Source: Planctomycetota bacterium
GTDB lineage: Bacteria > Planctomycetota > Phycisphaerae > Sedimentisphaerales > SM23-30
Assembly: GCA_022705365.1 (NCBI GenBank)
Contig: JAKJEP010000147.1
Coordinates: 329 to 7,934 of the forward strand
Length of the DNA: 7,606 bases
Direction: 5' to 3'
Positions 1 to 5,951 of the stretch are shown here, in pieces. A program made the position numbers and the translations under genes. Every line of letters begins with the position of its first letter. The first letter of the stretch is position 1. The notes below the pieces were generated by a model. The model ran no database searches. It was not told where the DNA came from and was given only the letters and a program-made list of their open reading frames with translations.

Positions 1-45
1 CAAAAAAATGAGAAAAGTAGATACAGAAAAAGGGGTTACTGAGAT

Positions 46-882
46 ATGAATGAAAAGGTTCTGATCGAAAGAATTGAGAAGGTGTTTGGGAAATATCAAC
101 GCCCTACGAGTTTTCCTGGTGAATTTGTTGAGTATTGGCAAGAGCATGTAGTGAAAATTCCTTTGGACGAATTAGAATTGAAAGATATTTGTGATGCCGT
201 ATGTCATATTCCTATAAAGACCCAGGGAAATCTAGATGTTTTTCGTTATGTATTACGCAGGGCGCTGTATCTGGCCTTCTGGAAGGTCTATGAATACGAA
301 TTAAGTGAGCAAGATTTTTCCCGTAAGGAAGACTACCTAAAATATCTTGATAAACAAGAAGATATGTTTTTATATGGTCCTTTTCCTAAAGATGATTCCC
401 CTTTTTATGATGATATACGTGTACGTACTGCCCAGCGCTGTATAGAATGGAAATCACAACTGGAAGAAGAGGAAAGGGAATTGCTGGAGGATATTTTTTG
501 GTGGGCTTTTCAGGAGGATTATAAAAATACGAAAGAAATTTCGCCTTTCTATTTTACCCTTCTGCTAGCCTGGGAGAAAAAAATCCCCGATTGCCATCGA
601 TTGGGTTATTCTGCCGATATGTCGTTGGAACATTTGAAGCAGGGCGGCAGAAGAATGATGGAAGTTCATCAAATGGCGATACCCGAGGCGACCTGGCTGG
701 GGGTGGTATTCTGCATATATGATTTACCGGCTAAATATCGTGACTATTACAATAACGAATACAGTTACAAGTGGTTTGAAGAGGTAGGCGGCAATTGGGG
801 CTGGTGGAATTTTAAAGAGACATTTACGGAGGCGGAAATGGAATCCCTCAATCGGGAGCTGGAGGGGTTTTTTCGGAAATGA
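46..882 (+). CDS. Hypothetical tryptophan-rich 278-aa protein, probably cytosolic
   Basis: I do not recognise the family. The 278-residue product has no signal peptide and no membrane helix. It is acidic, and rich in aromatic residues: about eleven Trp, including a WW pair near residue 150 and a GNWGWWNF cluster near residue 250. The composition suggests a compact, mostly helical cytosolic protein. The ATG at 46 is preceded by a purine-rich AAAAAGGGG at 27-35. The ATG at 50 lies in another frame. It is the first of four small AT-rich genes on this strand and is separated by 35 bp from the next, so co-transcription is likely. Downstream lies an Imm32-like gene, so an immunity-type role is possible, but this rests on context only. 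The coding call is firm; the function is unknown. Confidence 0.8.
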   Translation: MNEKVLIERIEKVFGKYQRPTSFPGEFVEYWQEHVVKIPLDELELKDICDAVCHIPIKTQGNLDVFRYVLRRALYLAFWKVYEYELSEQDFSRKEDYLKYLDKQEDMFLYGPFPKDDSPFYDDIRVRTAQRCIEWKSQLEEEERELLEDIFWWAFQEDYKNTKEISPFYFTLLLAWEKKIPDCHRLGYSADMSLEHLKQGGRRMMEVHQMAIPEATWLGVVFCIYDLPAKYRDYYNNEYSYKWFEEVGGNWGWWNFKETFTEAEMESLNRELEGFFRK

Positions 883-917
883 AGGAAATTAAGATATTGA
901 TGATGAGGAATTGAATT

Positions 918-1214
918 ATGAAATATGTTTATGTACTTGATTATTTTATCCACGAACGAGTTGTGGTTATAGGTATTTTTACGTCGTTGGCGAAAGCGGA
1001 GGCATTTCTCAAGACGCTGCCCAGGAAATATGATTATACTATTTACAAACTGCCCATCAATACCAATCTGACCAAAGGACGCAAGCTGGAAGACCAGCAG
1101 GGGATATTTGATCATTGGCATTATTCAACGTACACAGAGTACTATGAGGAAGATGAAAAGGGAAATTTGGTGAAAAAAAAATGTAAGAAAAAGGAGTATT
1201 TATGGCGCGTATAA
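918..1214 (+). CDS. Hypothetical 98-aa protein, small alpha/beta, immunity-like context
   Basis: This small soluble protein opens with a beta strand (MKYVYVLDYF). A second strand followed by a helix comes next (VVVIGIFTSLAKAEAFLKTL), then a strand around DYTIYKLPINT. That 'VYVL ... GIFTS...KAEAFL ... YxIYKLPIN' layout recalls short uncharacterised DUF proteins (DUF7336-like) found singly or near toxin/immunity loci. The match is from memory and not secure. The C-terminal third is highly charged, with an acidic patch and then a Lys-rich tail ending KKKEYLWRV. A good ribosome binding site, GAGGAA at 905-910, sits 7 nt before the ATG and fixes the start. It probably shares a transcript with the gene ending at 882. 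Confidence 0.75.
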   Translation: MKYVYVLDYFIHERVVVIGIFTSLAKAEAFLKTLPRKYDYTIYKLPINTNLTKGRKLEDQQGIFDHWHYSTYTEYYEEDEKGNLVKKKCKKKEYLWRV

Positions 1215-1242
1215 CTTGGGCGGCGGGGGGAATCGGGGATAT

Positions 1243-1264
1243 CAGAGGCCGGCCAGAGGCCGGC
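1243..1264. repeat. Tandem 11-mer duplication forming a GC-only hairpin
   Basis: CAGAGGCCGGC occurs twice back to back (1243-1253 and 1254-1264). The duplication creates a perfect 7-bp stem, GCCGGCC (1248-1254) and GGCCGGC (1258-1264), with an AGA loop. It lies in the 128-bp gap between the genes ending at 1214 and starting at 1343. No T-tract follows on either strand, so it is not a standard intrinsic terminator. It could attenuate read-through or be a dispersed intergenic repeat. Confidence 0.6.
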
Positions 1265-1342
1265 GGTAAGAGGCGGAAGAGGTAACAGGAAATAAAGATA
1301 GAAGTGCAAGAATTTGCATTATGTTGATAAGGCAGATGAATC

Positions 1343-1573
1343 ATGAATGAATTTAAAAAGCCGGATTTTTCTGTTCGCGACCTGGAATTACGTTTTGAAA
1401 ATAATGTGGTGTGTATTTATGGCACAGAGAAAGGTTTAAAGAAACTAACAGAACTTATAAACAAACTTATCGGCCATCCAGAGCAGGGCCATATTCATAT
1501 AGAGGATTATGAGATATTAACCAAAAATTCAGAGATGGGTGCGATTGCTATTTTCTCAAAACATGAAATATGA
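1343..1573 (+). CDS. Imm32-like immunity protein (putative)
   Basis: This 76-residue soluble protein has the features I associate with the Imm32 family (Pfam 'Immunity protein 32'). These are an N-terminal strand with a 'VxIYG' motif (VVCIYGTEKGL, residues ~22-32), a helix GLKKLTELINKLIG, the 'GHIHIED' segment (~49-55), and a final strand AIAIFSK. Imm32 proteins are predicted to neutralise toxin domains of polymorphic toxins, usually from a gene right next to the toxin. No toxin gene is visible here, so this could be an orphan member of an immunity array. The ATG at 1343 has AAGG at 1329-1332 upstream; the in-frame alternatives are no better. The family call is from motif memory and was not searched. 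Other small DUFs share this layout. Confidence 0.6.
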   Translation: MNEFKKPDFSVRDLELRFENNVVCIYGTEKGLKKLTELINKLIGHPEQGHIHIEDYEILTKNSEMGAIAIFSKHEI

Positions 1574-1638
1574 AATGATCATGAGACAAGATGTTATACA
1601 TGTGGTAACTGGTGCGTTTGGGCATTCGGGGAAATATA

Positions 1639-1666
1639 TTGCGTGGCGGAGGGGGGAGGGTATAAT
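1639..1666 (+). promoter_or_regulatory. Candidate sigma-70-type promoter for the membrane protein gene
   Basis: A perfect TATAAT at 1661-1666 is preceded at 16 bp by TTGCGT (1639-1644), which matches the -35 consensus only at TTG. Transcription would start near 1673 and give a 5' leader of about 48 nt before the ATG at 1721. The spacer is very G-rich. The exact -10 in the right place supports the call; the weak -35 limits it. Confidence 0.4.
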
Positions 1667-1720
1667 GCAGGCTGGCATTTGTGAGCGGTTATGAGGTGAG
1701 ATTTCGGATGGAGAATCGGG

Positions 1721-2197
1721 ATGAAGAAGTGGCAGAGAAAAGTAATCTATTTTTTGTTTCCCATTGGGGTATTTTTGCTCTCCGTTGTGATAACGATTTC
1801 CCTGACCTCGATACCTAATCCCAAGTCAGACAGTATTTTACACAGGATTTGGCCGATCGTGCTCCTCTTTTTGTATGCATTATTGGTACTTCTGCTGGTT
1901 ATGCTCTTTGTTTACTGGTCGAAAAAAGAGCCAAAATGCAAAGTCAGCATTTATTATTTAATCATGGGATTGATGTCTTTATATCTACCTCTTATTCCAA
2001 TGAAGCTTATTATTTGCAGTATTTTTCATGTTTCCCGGAATACACAAAGAACGGTTTCTGAATATATGAGTTATGCATCATGGTTTCTATTTATTTTGCT
2101 GGTTATCTATCAACAAGTATGGCTGAGAATCCGTTTGGAAAAAAAGGAAAGGGAGGAATGGGCGGCGAGACAAAAGGAGACGAACAGTATATCGTAA
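1721..2197 (+). CDS. Hypothetical four-helix inner-membrane protein
   Basis: The 158-residue product has four strongly hydrophobic stretches, at about residues 8-31, 43-66, 77-102 and 118-137. Short loops separate them, and a highly charged tail follows (LEKKEREEWAARQKETNSIS). Lys/Arg before the first helix and the charged C-terminus suggest both ends are cytoplasmic. I recognise no catalytic or transport motif. GGAG at 1710-1713 lies 7 nt before the ATG and fixes the start, and a TATAAT box lies 55 bp upstream. Small multi-helix proteins are common as immunity proteins against membrane-active toxins. That fits the neighbouring Imm32-like gene but is only an inference from context. Confidence 0.75.
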   Translation: MKKWQRKVIYFLFPIGVFLLSVVITISLTSIPNPKSDSILHRIWPIVLLFLYALLVLLLVMLFVYWSKKEPKCKVSIYYLIMGLMSLYLPLIPMKLIICSIFHVSRNTQRTVSEYMSYASWFLFILLVIYQQVWLRIRLEKKEREEWAARQKETNSIS

Positions 2198-2224
2198 ATT
2201 GGAAAGTAAGGAGGATGAGAAGAT

Positions 2225-2249
2225 GGATTCCCGCCTGCGCGGGAATGAC
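2225..2249 (+). repeat. GGATTCCCGC hairpin repeat, copy 1
   Basis: Perfect 8-bp stem: ATTCCCGC (2227-2234) pairs with GCGGGAAT (2239-2246) around a CTGC loop. GG and GAC flank it as in copy 2. This is the widespread 'GGATTCC...GGAATGAC' intergenic palindrome known from many bacterial genomes. The same orientation is repeated 37 bp downstream. Confidence 0.85.
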
Positions 2250-2261
2250 AGAGAGAAACCT

Positions 2262-2286
2262 GGATTCCTGCTTTCGCAGGAATGAC
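2262..2286 (+). repeat. GGATTCCTGC hairpin repeat, copy 2
   Basis: Stem ATTCCTGC (2264-2271) and GCAGGAAT (2276-2283) with a TTTC loop. Relative to copy 1, one stem pair changed from C-G to T-A on both arms, a compensatory change that keeps the helix. The flanks (GG before, GAC after) are identical to copy 1. Confidence 0.85.
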
Positions 2287-2343
2287 CAACGGGCGATCAT
2301 CTAATATATGGGGACGTTATATACGAGCGGAAGGAAAGAAGAT

Positions 2344-2360
2344 GGTATGCAGAGCATACC
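2344..2360. repeat. GGTATGC palindrome in repeat unit 1
   Basis: Perfect 7-bp inverted repeat GGTATGC/GCATACC with an AGA loop, followed by CTACC. The matching site in unit 3 (2735-2751) reads GGTATGT GGA GTATACC. Its changed positions can still pair as G-U wobbles. Unit 2 keeps only the left half (GTATGCGG) before it diverges into the 31-bp element. Confidence 0.6.
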
Positions 2361-2443
2361 CTACCGACCGCATATAAAAAATCAAAAATCAAATAGAACA
2401 ATGAGGTTTCGCCGGCGGCGATGCTTGTTTAAATAGATTTCTC

Positions 2444-2490
2444 GGCTGCGCTCGAAATGACCATCGGGCGATGGAGTGGCATATGGGGGC
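2444..2490 (+). repeat. 47-bp direct repeat, copy 1 (junction of units 1 and 2)
   Basis: This segment matches 2660-2706 at 46 of 47 positions; the only difference is G2468 versus A2684. It contains the palindrome CCATCG-GG-CGATGG (2461-2474). The 5' part (GGCTGCGCTCGAAATGAC) is a common intergenic repeat motif and pairs weakly with an upstream ATTTC (2437-2441). A degenerate version of the right half is visible from about 2281. Confidence 0.85.
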
Positions 2491-2547
2491 GTAGGATGAG
2501 AGCAGAAGAAGGGAAGATAGTATGCGGAACAAGCAACAAGGAAATCG

Positions 2548-2578
2548 ACCCCCTTACTGACGTGCGGGGCTAGGATAG
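2548..2578 (+). repeat. 31-bp dispersed element, copy A
   Basis: The element has a CCCCC-TTACTGACGTGC-GGGG core followed by CTAGGATAG. Its reverse complement matches 7261-7291 at 29 of 31 positions. It is more distantly related to 7379-7409, which lies in the same orientation as this copy. It sits inside repeat unit 2, where units 1 and 3 carry the GGTATG palindrome, so it may be an insertion into that unit. Confidence 0.8.
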
Positions 2579-2659
2579 GAAAATAAAATATTAAATAGCA
2601 AAATTACAGTATCGCGGGCGACGATGAGGATTTTTAATAGATTTCTCCACTTCGCTTTC

Positions 2660-2706
2660 GGCTGCGCTCGAAATGACCATCGGACGATGGAGTGGCATAT
2701 GGGGGC
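2660..2706 (+). repeat. 47-bp direct repeat, copy 2 (junction of units 2 and 3)
   Basis: Copy of 2444-2490, offset by 216 bp, carrying the palindrome CCATCG-GA-CGATGG (2677-2690). Similarity continues on both sides. To the left is AATAGATTTCTC; to the right are ATGAGAGC, GAAGA and GGTATG. This defines a tandemly repeated unit of about 216 bp whose last copy breaks off near 2760, shortly before EF-G. Confidence 0.85.
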
Positions 2707-2769
2707 ATGGTATGAGAGCGGAAGATGAGAAGGTGGTATGTGGAGTATACCCTACCATTACTGAAGACC

Positions 2770-2794
2770 ACCTCCCTGCCTGCGGCAGGAAGGT
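2770..2794 (-). terminator. GC-rich hairpin just downstream of EF-G, possible terminator or repeat
   Basis: ACCTCCCTGCC (2770-2780) pairs with GGCAGGAAGGT (2784-2794), with one mismatch, around a TGC loop. It lies about 58 bp past the EF-G stop codon. No T-tract follows in the EF-G direction, so it may be a processing or stabilising hairpin, or a CCTGCCTGCGGCAGG-type intergenic repeat, rather than a true intrinsic terminator. Confidence 0.35.
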
Positions 2795-2852
2795 GCCACC
2801 CGGCGGTACGTGCTGGCGCGGGGGTGACAGCGCGGGGAAGGCGTTTTGCGGC

Positions 2853-4949
2853 TTAGCGGGAGGCGGTTTGTTTTTTCTGTTCTTTGCGGCGTTCGATGAT
2901 TTCCAGGGCGATCTTCTGGGGTACGCGGGCGTATTTGGCCATTTCCATGGTGAAGGTGGCCATGCCCTTGCTGAGGCTGCGGATGATGGTGGCGTAGCCG
3001 AACATGTTGGCCAGGGGCACTTCGGCCAGGATGACGGCGAAGTGCTCGCGGTTTTCGGTCTGGTGGATCATGCCGCGGCGGGAGTTGAGGTCGCCGACGA
3101 TGGCGCCCTGATATTCCTGGGGGGTTTCGATCTCGACCTTCATAATCGGTTCGAGCAGGCAGGGTTTGGCCTTGAGGAAGGCCTGCTTGAAGGCGTCTTC
3201 GGCGGCGATGCGGAAGGCCATTTCGCTGGAGTCCACGGCGTGGAACGAGCCGTCGTCGAGGCACATTTTGCAGCCGACAATCTCGTACTCGGCCAGCGGG
3301 CCTTTTTTCATGGCCTTGACGAAACCTTTGCTAACGGCGGGAATATATTCACCGGGGATACGGCCGCCGGTGATGTTGTCTTCGAATTCGTAGGGGTTCT
3401 GGGCGTCTTCGGGCAGGGGGATCAGCCGGCCGACGACATGGGCGAACTGGCCGGAGCCGCCGGTCTGTTTTTTATGCCGGTGATTGAATTCCGCCTCGAC
3501 GGTGGGCGCTTCGCGATAGCTGACGTTGGGCGCACCGACATTGACGGCGGCTTTGTATTCGCGGCGCATGCGTTCGATATACACGTCCAGGTGCAGCTCG
3601 CCCATCCCGGCAATCAAGGTTTCGCCGGTTTCGGGATCGGTGGAAACGCGGAAGGTGGGGTCTTCTTTCATGAAGCGGCTGAGGGCCTTGGCCATGCGGT
3701 CCTGGTCGGCGGAGCTGGCAGGCGTTACGGAGAGGCTGATGACCGGGTCGGCGACGAAAATGCTTTCCAGCGAATAGTTGAGTCCTTCGCCGCAGAAGGT
3801 ATCGCCGCTGGCACAATCGACGGCCAGCAGAGCGACGATGTCGCCGGGGCCGGCTACGGCGATGTCCTGGCGGTCGTTGGCGTGCATGCGGACGATGCGG
3901 CCGACGCGGATGGTTTTATTGGTGCGGGCGTTGGTGTAGGCCTGGCCCTTGGCCAGTCGGCCCTGATAAACGCGGACGTAGCTGAGCTGGCCGAAGGTCT
4001 CGTCGGTAATCTTGAAGGCCATGGCGACCAGTGGGGCCTCCGGGTCGCAGACCAGCGGGGTTTCGGCTCCCTCGTTGTCGTGGTCGCGGGCGAAATAGGT
4101 GCGGTCCAGCGGGCTGGGCAGATAATGGCAGACGGCGTTCAGCAGCGGTTGGATGCCTTTGTTCTTGAAGGCGGAACCCATCATGACCGGGACGATGTCG
4201 CGGTTGAGGGTGGCTTCGCGGATGGTGGCACGGATCAGATTTTCGGTGACGGGCTTGTCTTCCAGCAGGAGTTCCATCAGTTCGTCATTGAACATGCTGA
4301 GGGCTTCGAGCATGTCGCGGCGGGCCTGGCGGGCCGGTTCGAGGTATTCCTGCGGGATTTCGCCGGGGATCACGTTTTCGCCGCTGCTGCCGGCGAAGGT
4401 GAGGGCTTCCATGGTGACCAGGTCGATGACGCCGGTGAAATGGTCACCGGTCCCCATGTTCAGTTGGACGGCGACCGGGTTGAGGCCGAGCTTTTCGGCC
4501 AGTTCCTGGCGAACCCGGCGGGGATCGGCCCCGGTGCGGTCCATTTTATTGATAAAGGCGATACGGGGGACGCGATAACGCTTCATCTGGCGATCTACCG
4601 TGACGGACTGGCTCTGCACGCCGCCAACCGAGCAGAGCACCATGATCGTACCGTCCAGGACGCGTAGGGACCGTTCCACTTCGACGGTGAAGTCCACGTG
4701 GCCGGGGGTGTCGATCAGGTTGATGGTATGATTTTTCCACTGGACCTGGGTGGCGGTGGAGGTGATGGTAATGCCCCGTTCCCGCTCCAGCTCCATAAAG
4801 TCCATGGTGGCCCCGCCGTCTCCCTTGCCGTCATGCACTTCCTGCATGCGGTGGATGCGGCCGGAATAAAACAAGATTCGCTCACTCAGTGTGGTTTTGC
4901 CTGAATCAATGTGTGCGGAAATACCAATGTTTCGAATCCTGCTTAACAT
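2853..4949 (-). CDS. fusA: Elongation factor G, mitochondrial-EFG1/spdEFG1-like
   Basis: GTPase that drives tRNA-mRNA translocation on the ribosome. The 698 residues are full length. The GTPase domain (~1-285) has the P-loop AHIDSGKT (12-19), RGITI in switch I (58-62), DTPGH (80-84), NKMD (134-137) and GSAF (258-261). Domain II lies at ~303-390, III at ~405-480, IV at ~482-600 with RHKKQTGGSGQ and DDGSFHAVDSSE, and V at ~601-690. The wording (AHIDSGKTTL, VGGVQSQ, VDCASGDTF, SIFVADPVISL, ESIF) follows mitochondrial EFG1 and the bacterial spd-type EFG1 rather than E. coli FusA; this is my comparison from memory. The spd type is known from planctomycetes, spirochaetes and some deltaproteobacteria, where EFG1 does translocation and a second paralogue does recycling. 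No ribosomal protein genes adjoin it, unlike the str operon. The start has AAAGG close upstream. The gene is clearly GC-rich. Confidence 0.95.
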   Translation of the reverse strand: MLSRIRNIGISAHIDSGKTTLSERILFYSGRIHRMQEVHDGKGDGGATMDFMELERERGITITSTATQVQWKNHTINLIDTPGHVDFTVEVERSLRVLDGTIMVLCSVGGVQSQSVTVDRQMKRYRVPRIAFINKMDRTGADPRRVRQELAEKLGLNPVAVQLNMGTGDHFTGVIDLVTMEALTFAGSSGENVIPGEIPQEYLEPARQARRDMLEALSMFNDELMELLLEDKPVTENLIRATIREATLNRDIVPVMMGSAFKNKGIQPLLNAVCHYLPSPLDRTYFARDHDNEGAETPLVCDPEAPLVAMAFKITDETFGQLSYVRVYQGRLAKGQAYTNARTNKTIRVGRIVRMHANDRQDIAVAGPGDIVALLAVDCASGDTFCGEGLNYSLESIFVADPVISLSVTPASSADQDRMAKALSRFMKEDPTFRVSTDPETGETLIAGMGELHLDVYIERMRREYKAAVNVGAPNVSYREAPTVEAEFNHRHKKQTGGSGQFAHVVGRLIPLPEDAQNPYEFEDNITGGRIPGEYIPAVSKGFVKAMKKGPLAEYEIVGCKMCLDDGSFHAVDSSEMAFRIAAEDAFKQAFLKAKPCLLEPIMKVEIETPQEYQGAIVGDLNSRRGMIHQTENREHFAVILAEVPLANMFGYATIIRSLSKGMATFTMEMAKYARVPQKIALEIIERRKEQKKQTASR

Positions 4950-5042
4950 AACCTTTCATTCGTCCTTTATTTCGTAAAACTTAAACTACCTGTACAATTC
5001 CTATTTATACACCGTTGCCGGGTTTTTCCTGTCAGCCTATAT

Positions 5043-5060
5043 CCCCCGGATGGCCAGGGG
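5043..5060 (-). promoter_or_regulatory. Hairpin in the EF-G leader
   Basis: Read on the minus strand, CCCCTGG and CCGGGGG form seven pairs (six Watson-Crick, one G-U) around a CCAT loop. On the plus strand the wobble becomes a C-A mismatch, so the structure is better formed by an RNA transcribed towards EF-G. It lies about 95 nt before the start codon. No U-run follows, so it is not a simple terminator. Confidence 0.4.
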
Positions 5061-5109
5061 CAAATTACACCATTGCCGCCGCTTCCACCTGGAGTGAATT
5101 TCCCCATCG

Positions 5110-5138
5110 CACTTTCGTTTCCTGCCCTGTCGAAAGTG
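5110..5138 (-). promoter_or_regulatory. 8-bp stem-loop at the 5' end of the predicted EF-G leader
   Basis: Perfect inverted repeat CACTTTCG (5110-5117) and CGAAAGTG (5131-5138) with a 13-nt loop. If transcription starts near 5144, as the promoter call predicts, this stem-loop forms almost at the 5' end of the message. There it could protect the RNA or be part of a regulatory leader. It could also be a protein-binding palindrome. Confidence 0.45.
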
Positions 5139-5150
5139 TGGAAAATATAA

Positions 5151-5179
5151 ATGATAATCAAATATAAATAGAAAAGCAA
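5151..5179 (-). promoter_or_regulatory. Candidate sigma-70-type promoter for EF-G
   Basis: On the minus strand a -35-like TTGCTT (5174-5179) is followed, after 17 bp, by a -10-like TATCAT (5151-5156). Around and upstream of it is a very AT-rich tract, including the palindrome AAGAAAA-TT-TTTTCTT (5178-5193), which could act like an UP element. The predicted leader is about 195 nt. AT-rich DNA produces such matches easily, so confidence is moderate. The rest of the 302-bp gap to the response regulator shows only weak palindromes such as AACCGCCGGTT at 5241-5251. Confidence 0.4.
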
Positions 5180-5251
5180 GAAAATTTTTTCTTTATTTTC
5201 ACAAATACTTATCGGCAAAGGCTTTAGGAAAGTCTGGAGCAACCGCCGGTT

Positions 5252-5938
5252 CTATAAATCTTTGTCTATTACGAATTTATAGCCGATTTCCCGGATGGTG
5301 TGCAGAAAGGCTGGGCGGCGGGGGTCGGATTCGATTTTGTTGCGCAGGGTGGTGATGAAGCGGTCCACACTGCGGTGGGTGACAAAGCTGTCGTAGCCCC
5401 AGACGCGGTTCAGGATTTCATCGCGGGTCAGGGCGCGGCCCTGCTTTTTGACGAAGAACTCCAGCAGCCGGAACTCCTTGGGGGATAATTTGATTTCTTC
5501 GTTGTTGCGGGTGAGTTTGCGGGCGGGGATGTCCAGCTCGCAGTCCCCGAACCGATAGACCGGCTGCTCCTGCTGGTGGCGGCGGCGGAGAAAGGCGGCG
5601 GAGCGGGCCAGCAGTTCTTTGATACGGAACGGCTTGGTGACATAATCATCCGCTCCCAGGTTCAGCCCCAGGATGATATCTGATTCCTCGCCCTTGGCCG
5701 TGAGCATGATGATGGGCATCTCGAGCTTTTCCTTGCGGATCAGGCGGCAGATTTCATAACCGTTGATTTTGGGCAGCATGATATCCAGCAGAATCAGGTC
5801 CGGCTGGTGGTGCAGGGCCGCCTCCAGACCCGCCTCCCCCTCCGCCGCCGTTACCACCGCATACCCGGCAAACTCGAAGTTATCCTTCAACCCCCGCCGC
5901 ATGGTCGCATCATCTTCTATTATCAGGATTGTTTCCAT
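5252..5938 (-). CDS. OmpR/PhoB-family DNA-binding response regulator
   Basis: Phosphorylation-controlled transcription factor of a two-component system. The receiver domain (1-~118) has the acidic pocket E8/D9/D10, phosphoacceptor D52 in LLDIMLPKINGYE, T80, and K102 in the TKPF motif. A short linker leads to a winged-helix DNA-binding domain (~125-225) with LSPKEFRLLEFF, the recognition-helix region HRSVDRFITTLRNKIE and the wing IREIGYKF. At 228 residues it is the usual length, and all key residues are present. It starts 13 bp after the lipoprotein stop codon without a clear Shine-Dalgarno sequence, which suggests co-translation with upstream genes. The likely partner is the kinase ending at 7449, separated by two unrelated genes. 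The targets cannot be told from the sequence. Confidence 0.93.
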   Translation of the reverse strand: METILIIEDDATMRRGLKDNFEFAGYAVVTAAEGEAGLEAALHHQPDLILLDIMLPKINGYEICRLIRKEKLEMPIIMLTAKGEESDIILGLNLGADDYVTKPFRIKELLARSAAFLRRRHQQEQPVYRFGDCELDIPARKLTRNNEEIKLSPKEFRLLEFFVKKQGRALTRDEILNRVWGYDSFVTHRSVDRFITTLRNKIESDPRRPAFLHTIREIGYKFVIDKDL

Positions 5939-5951
5939 ATTACCGAATTTT

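Larger units (their letters stand above)
2198..2852. other. Gene-free, repeat-rich convergent intergenic region
   Basis: The 655 bp between the converging membrane-protein and EF-G genes hold no credible gene. Instead there are two GGATTCC-type hairpins and a degenerate first copy of a ~216-bp unit from about 2279. A second copy starts at about 2455 and a truncated third at about 2671. There is also one copy of a 31-bp dispersed element inside the second unit, and a GC-rich hairpin next to the EF-G stop codon. Open frames here on both strands are repeat translations, for example a minus-strand frame reading RKQESRF and VIPAQAGIH, a familiar artefact of this repeat type. Confidence 0.75.

Noticed and set aside
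1..49. Possible 3' end of an upstream gene: one frame stops at 40-42 with a basic tail (SRYRKRGY), another stops at 47-49 overlapping the first ATG.
   Set aside because: Two frames fit equally well and only about 15 codons are visible, so neither can be supported as a gene.
1849..2061. 70-codon plus-strand frame inside the membrane protein gene.
   Set aside because: Out-of-frame shadow of a gene with four clear membrane helices and a good ribosome binding site.
2103..2300. Minus-strand frame containing RKQESRF and VIPAQAGIH.
   Set aside because: This is the translation of the GGATTCC hairpin repeats, a well-known spurious ORF.
2225..2706. CRISPR array.
   Set aside because: Repeats are few, of different kinds and unevenly spaced, and there are no cas genes.
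2673..4667. 664-codon open frame antisense to EF-G.
   Set aside because: The Gly/Ala/Asp/Val/His-rich composition is typical of the antisense frame of a GC-rich gene. It begins inside a repeat, and EF-G on the other strand is unmistakable.
5040..5144. GEMM/c-di-GMP-like riboswitch in the EF-G leader, suggested by an ACAGGGC segment.
   Set aside because: The conserved GACGCAAAGCC-type segment and the tetraloop-receptor layout are absent.
4967..5242. 91-codon minus-strand frame between EF-G and the response regulator.
   Set aside because: It covers the predicted promoter and hairpins, has no recognisable family and no convincing ribosome binding site; more likely leader DNA.
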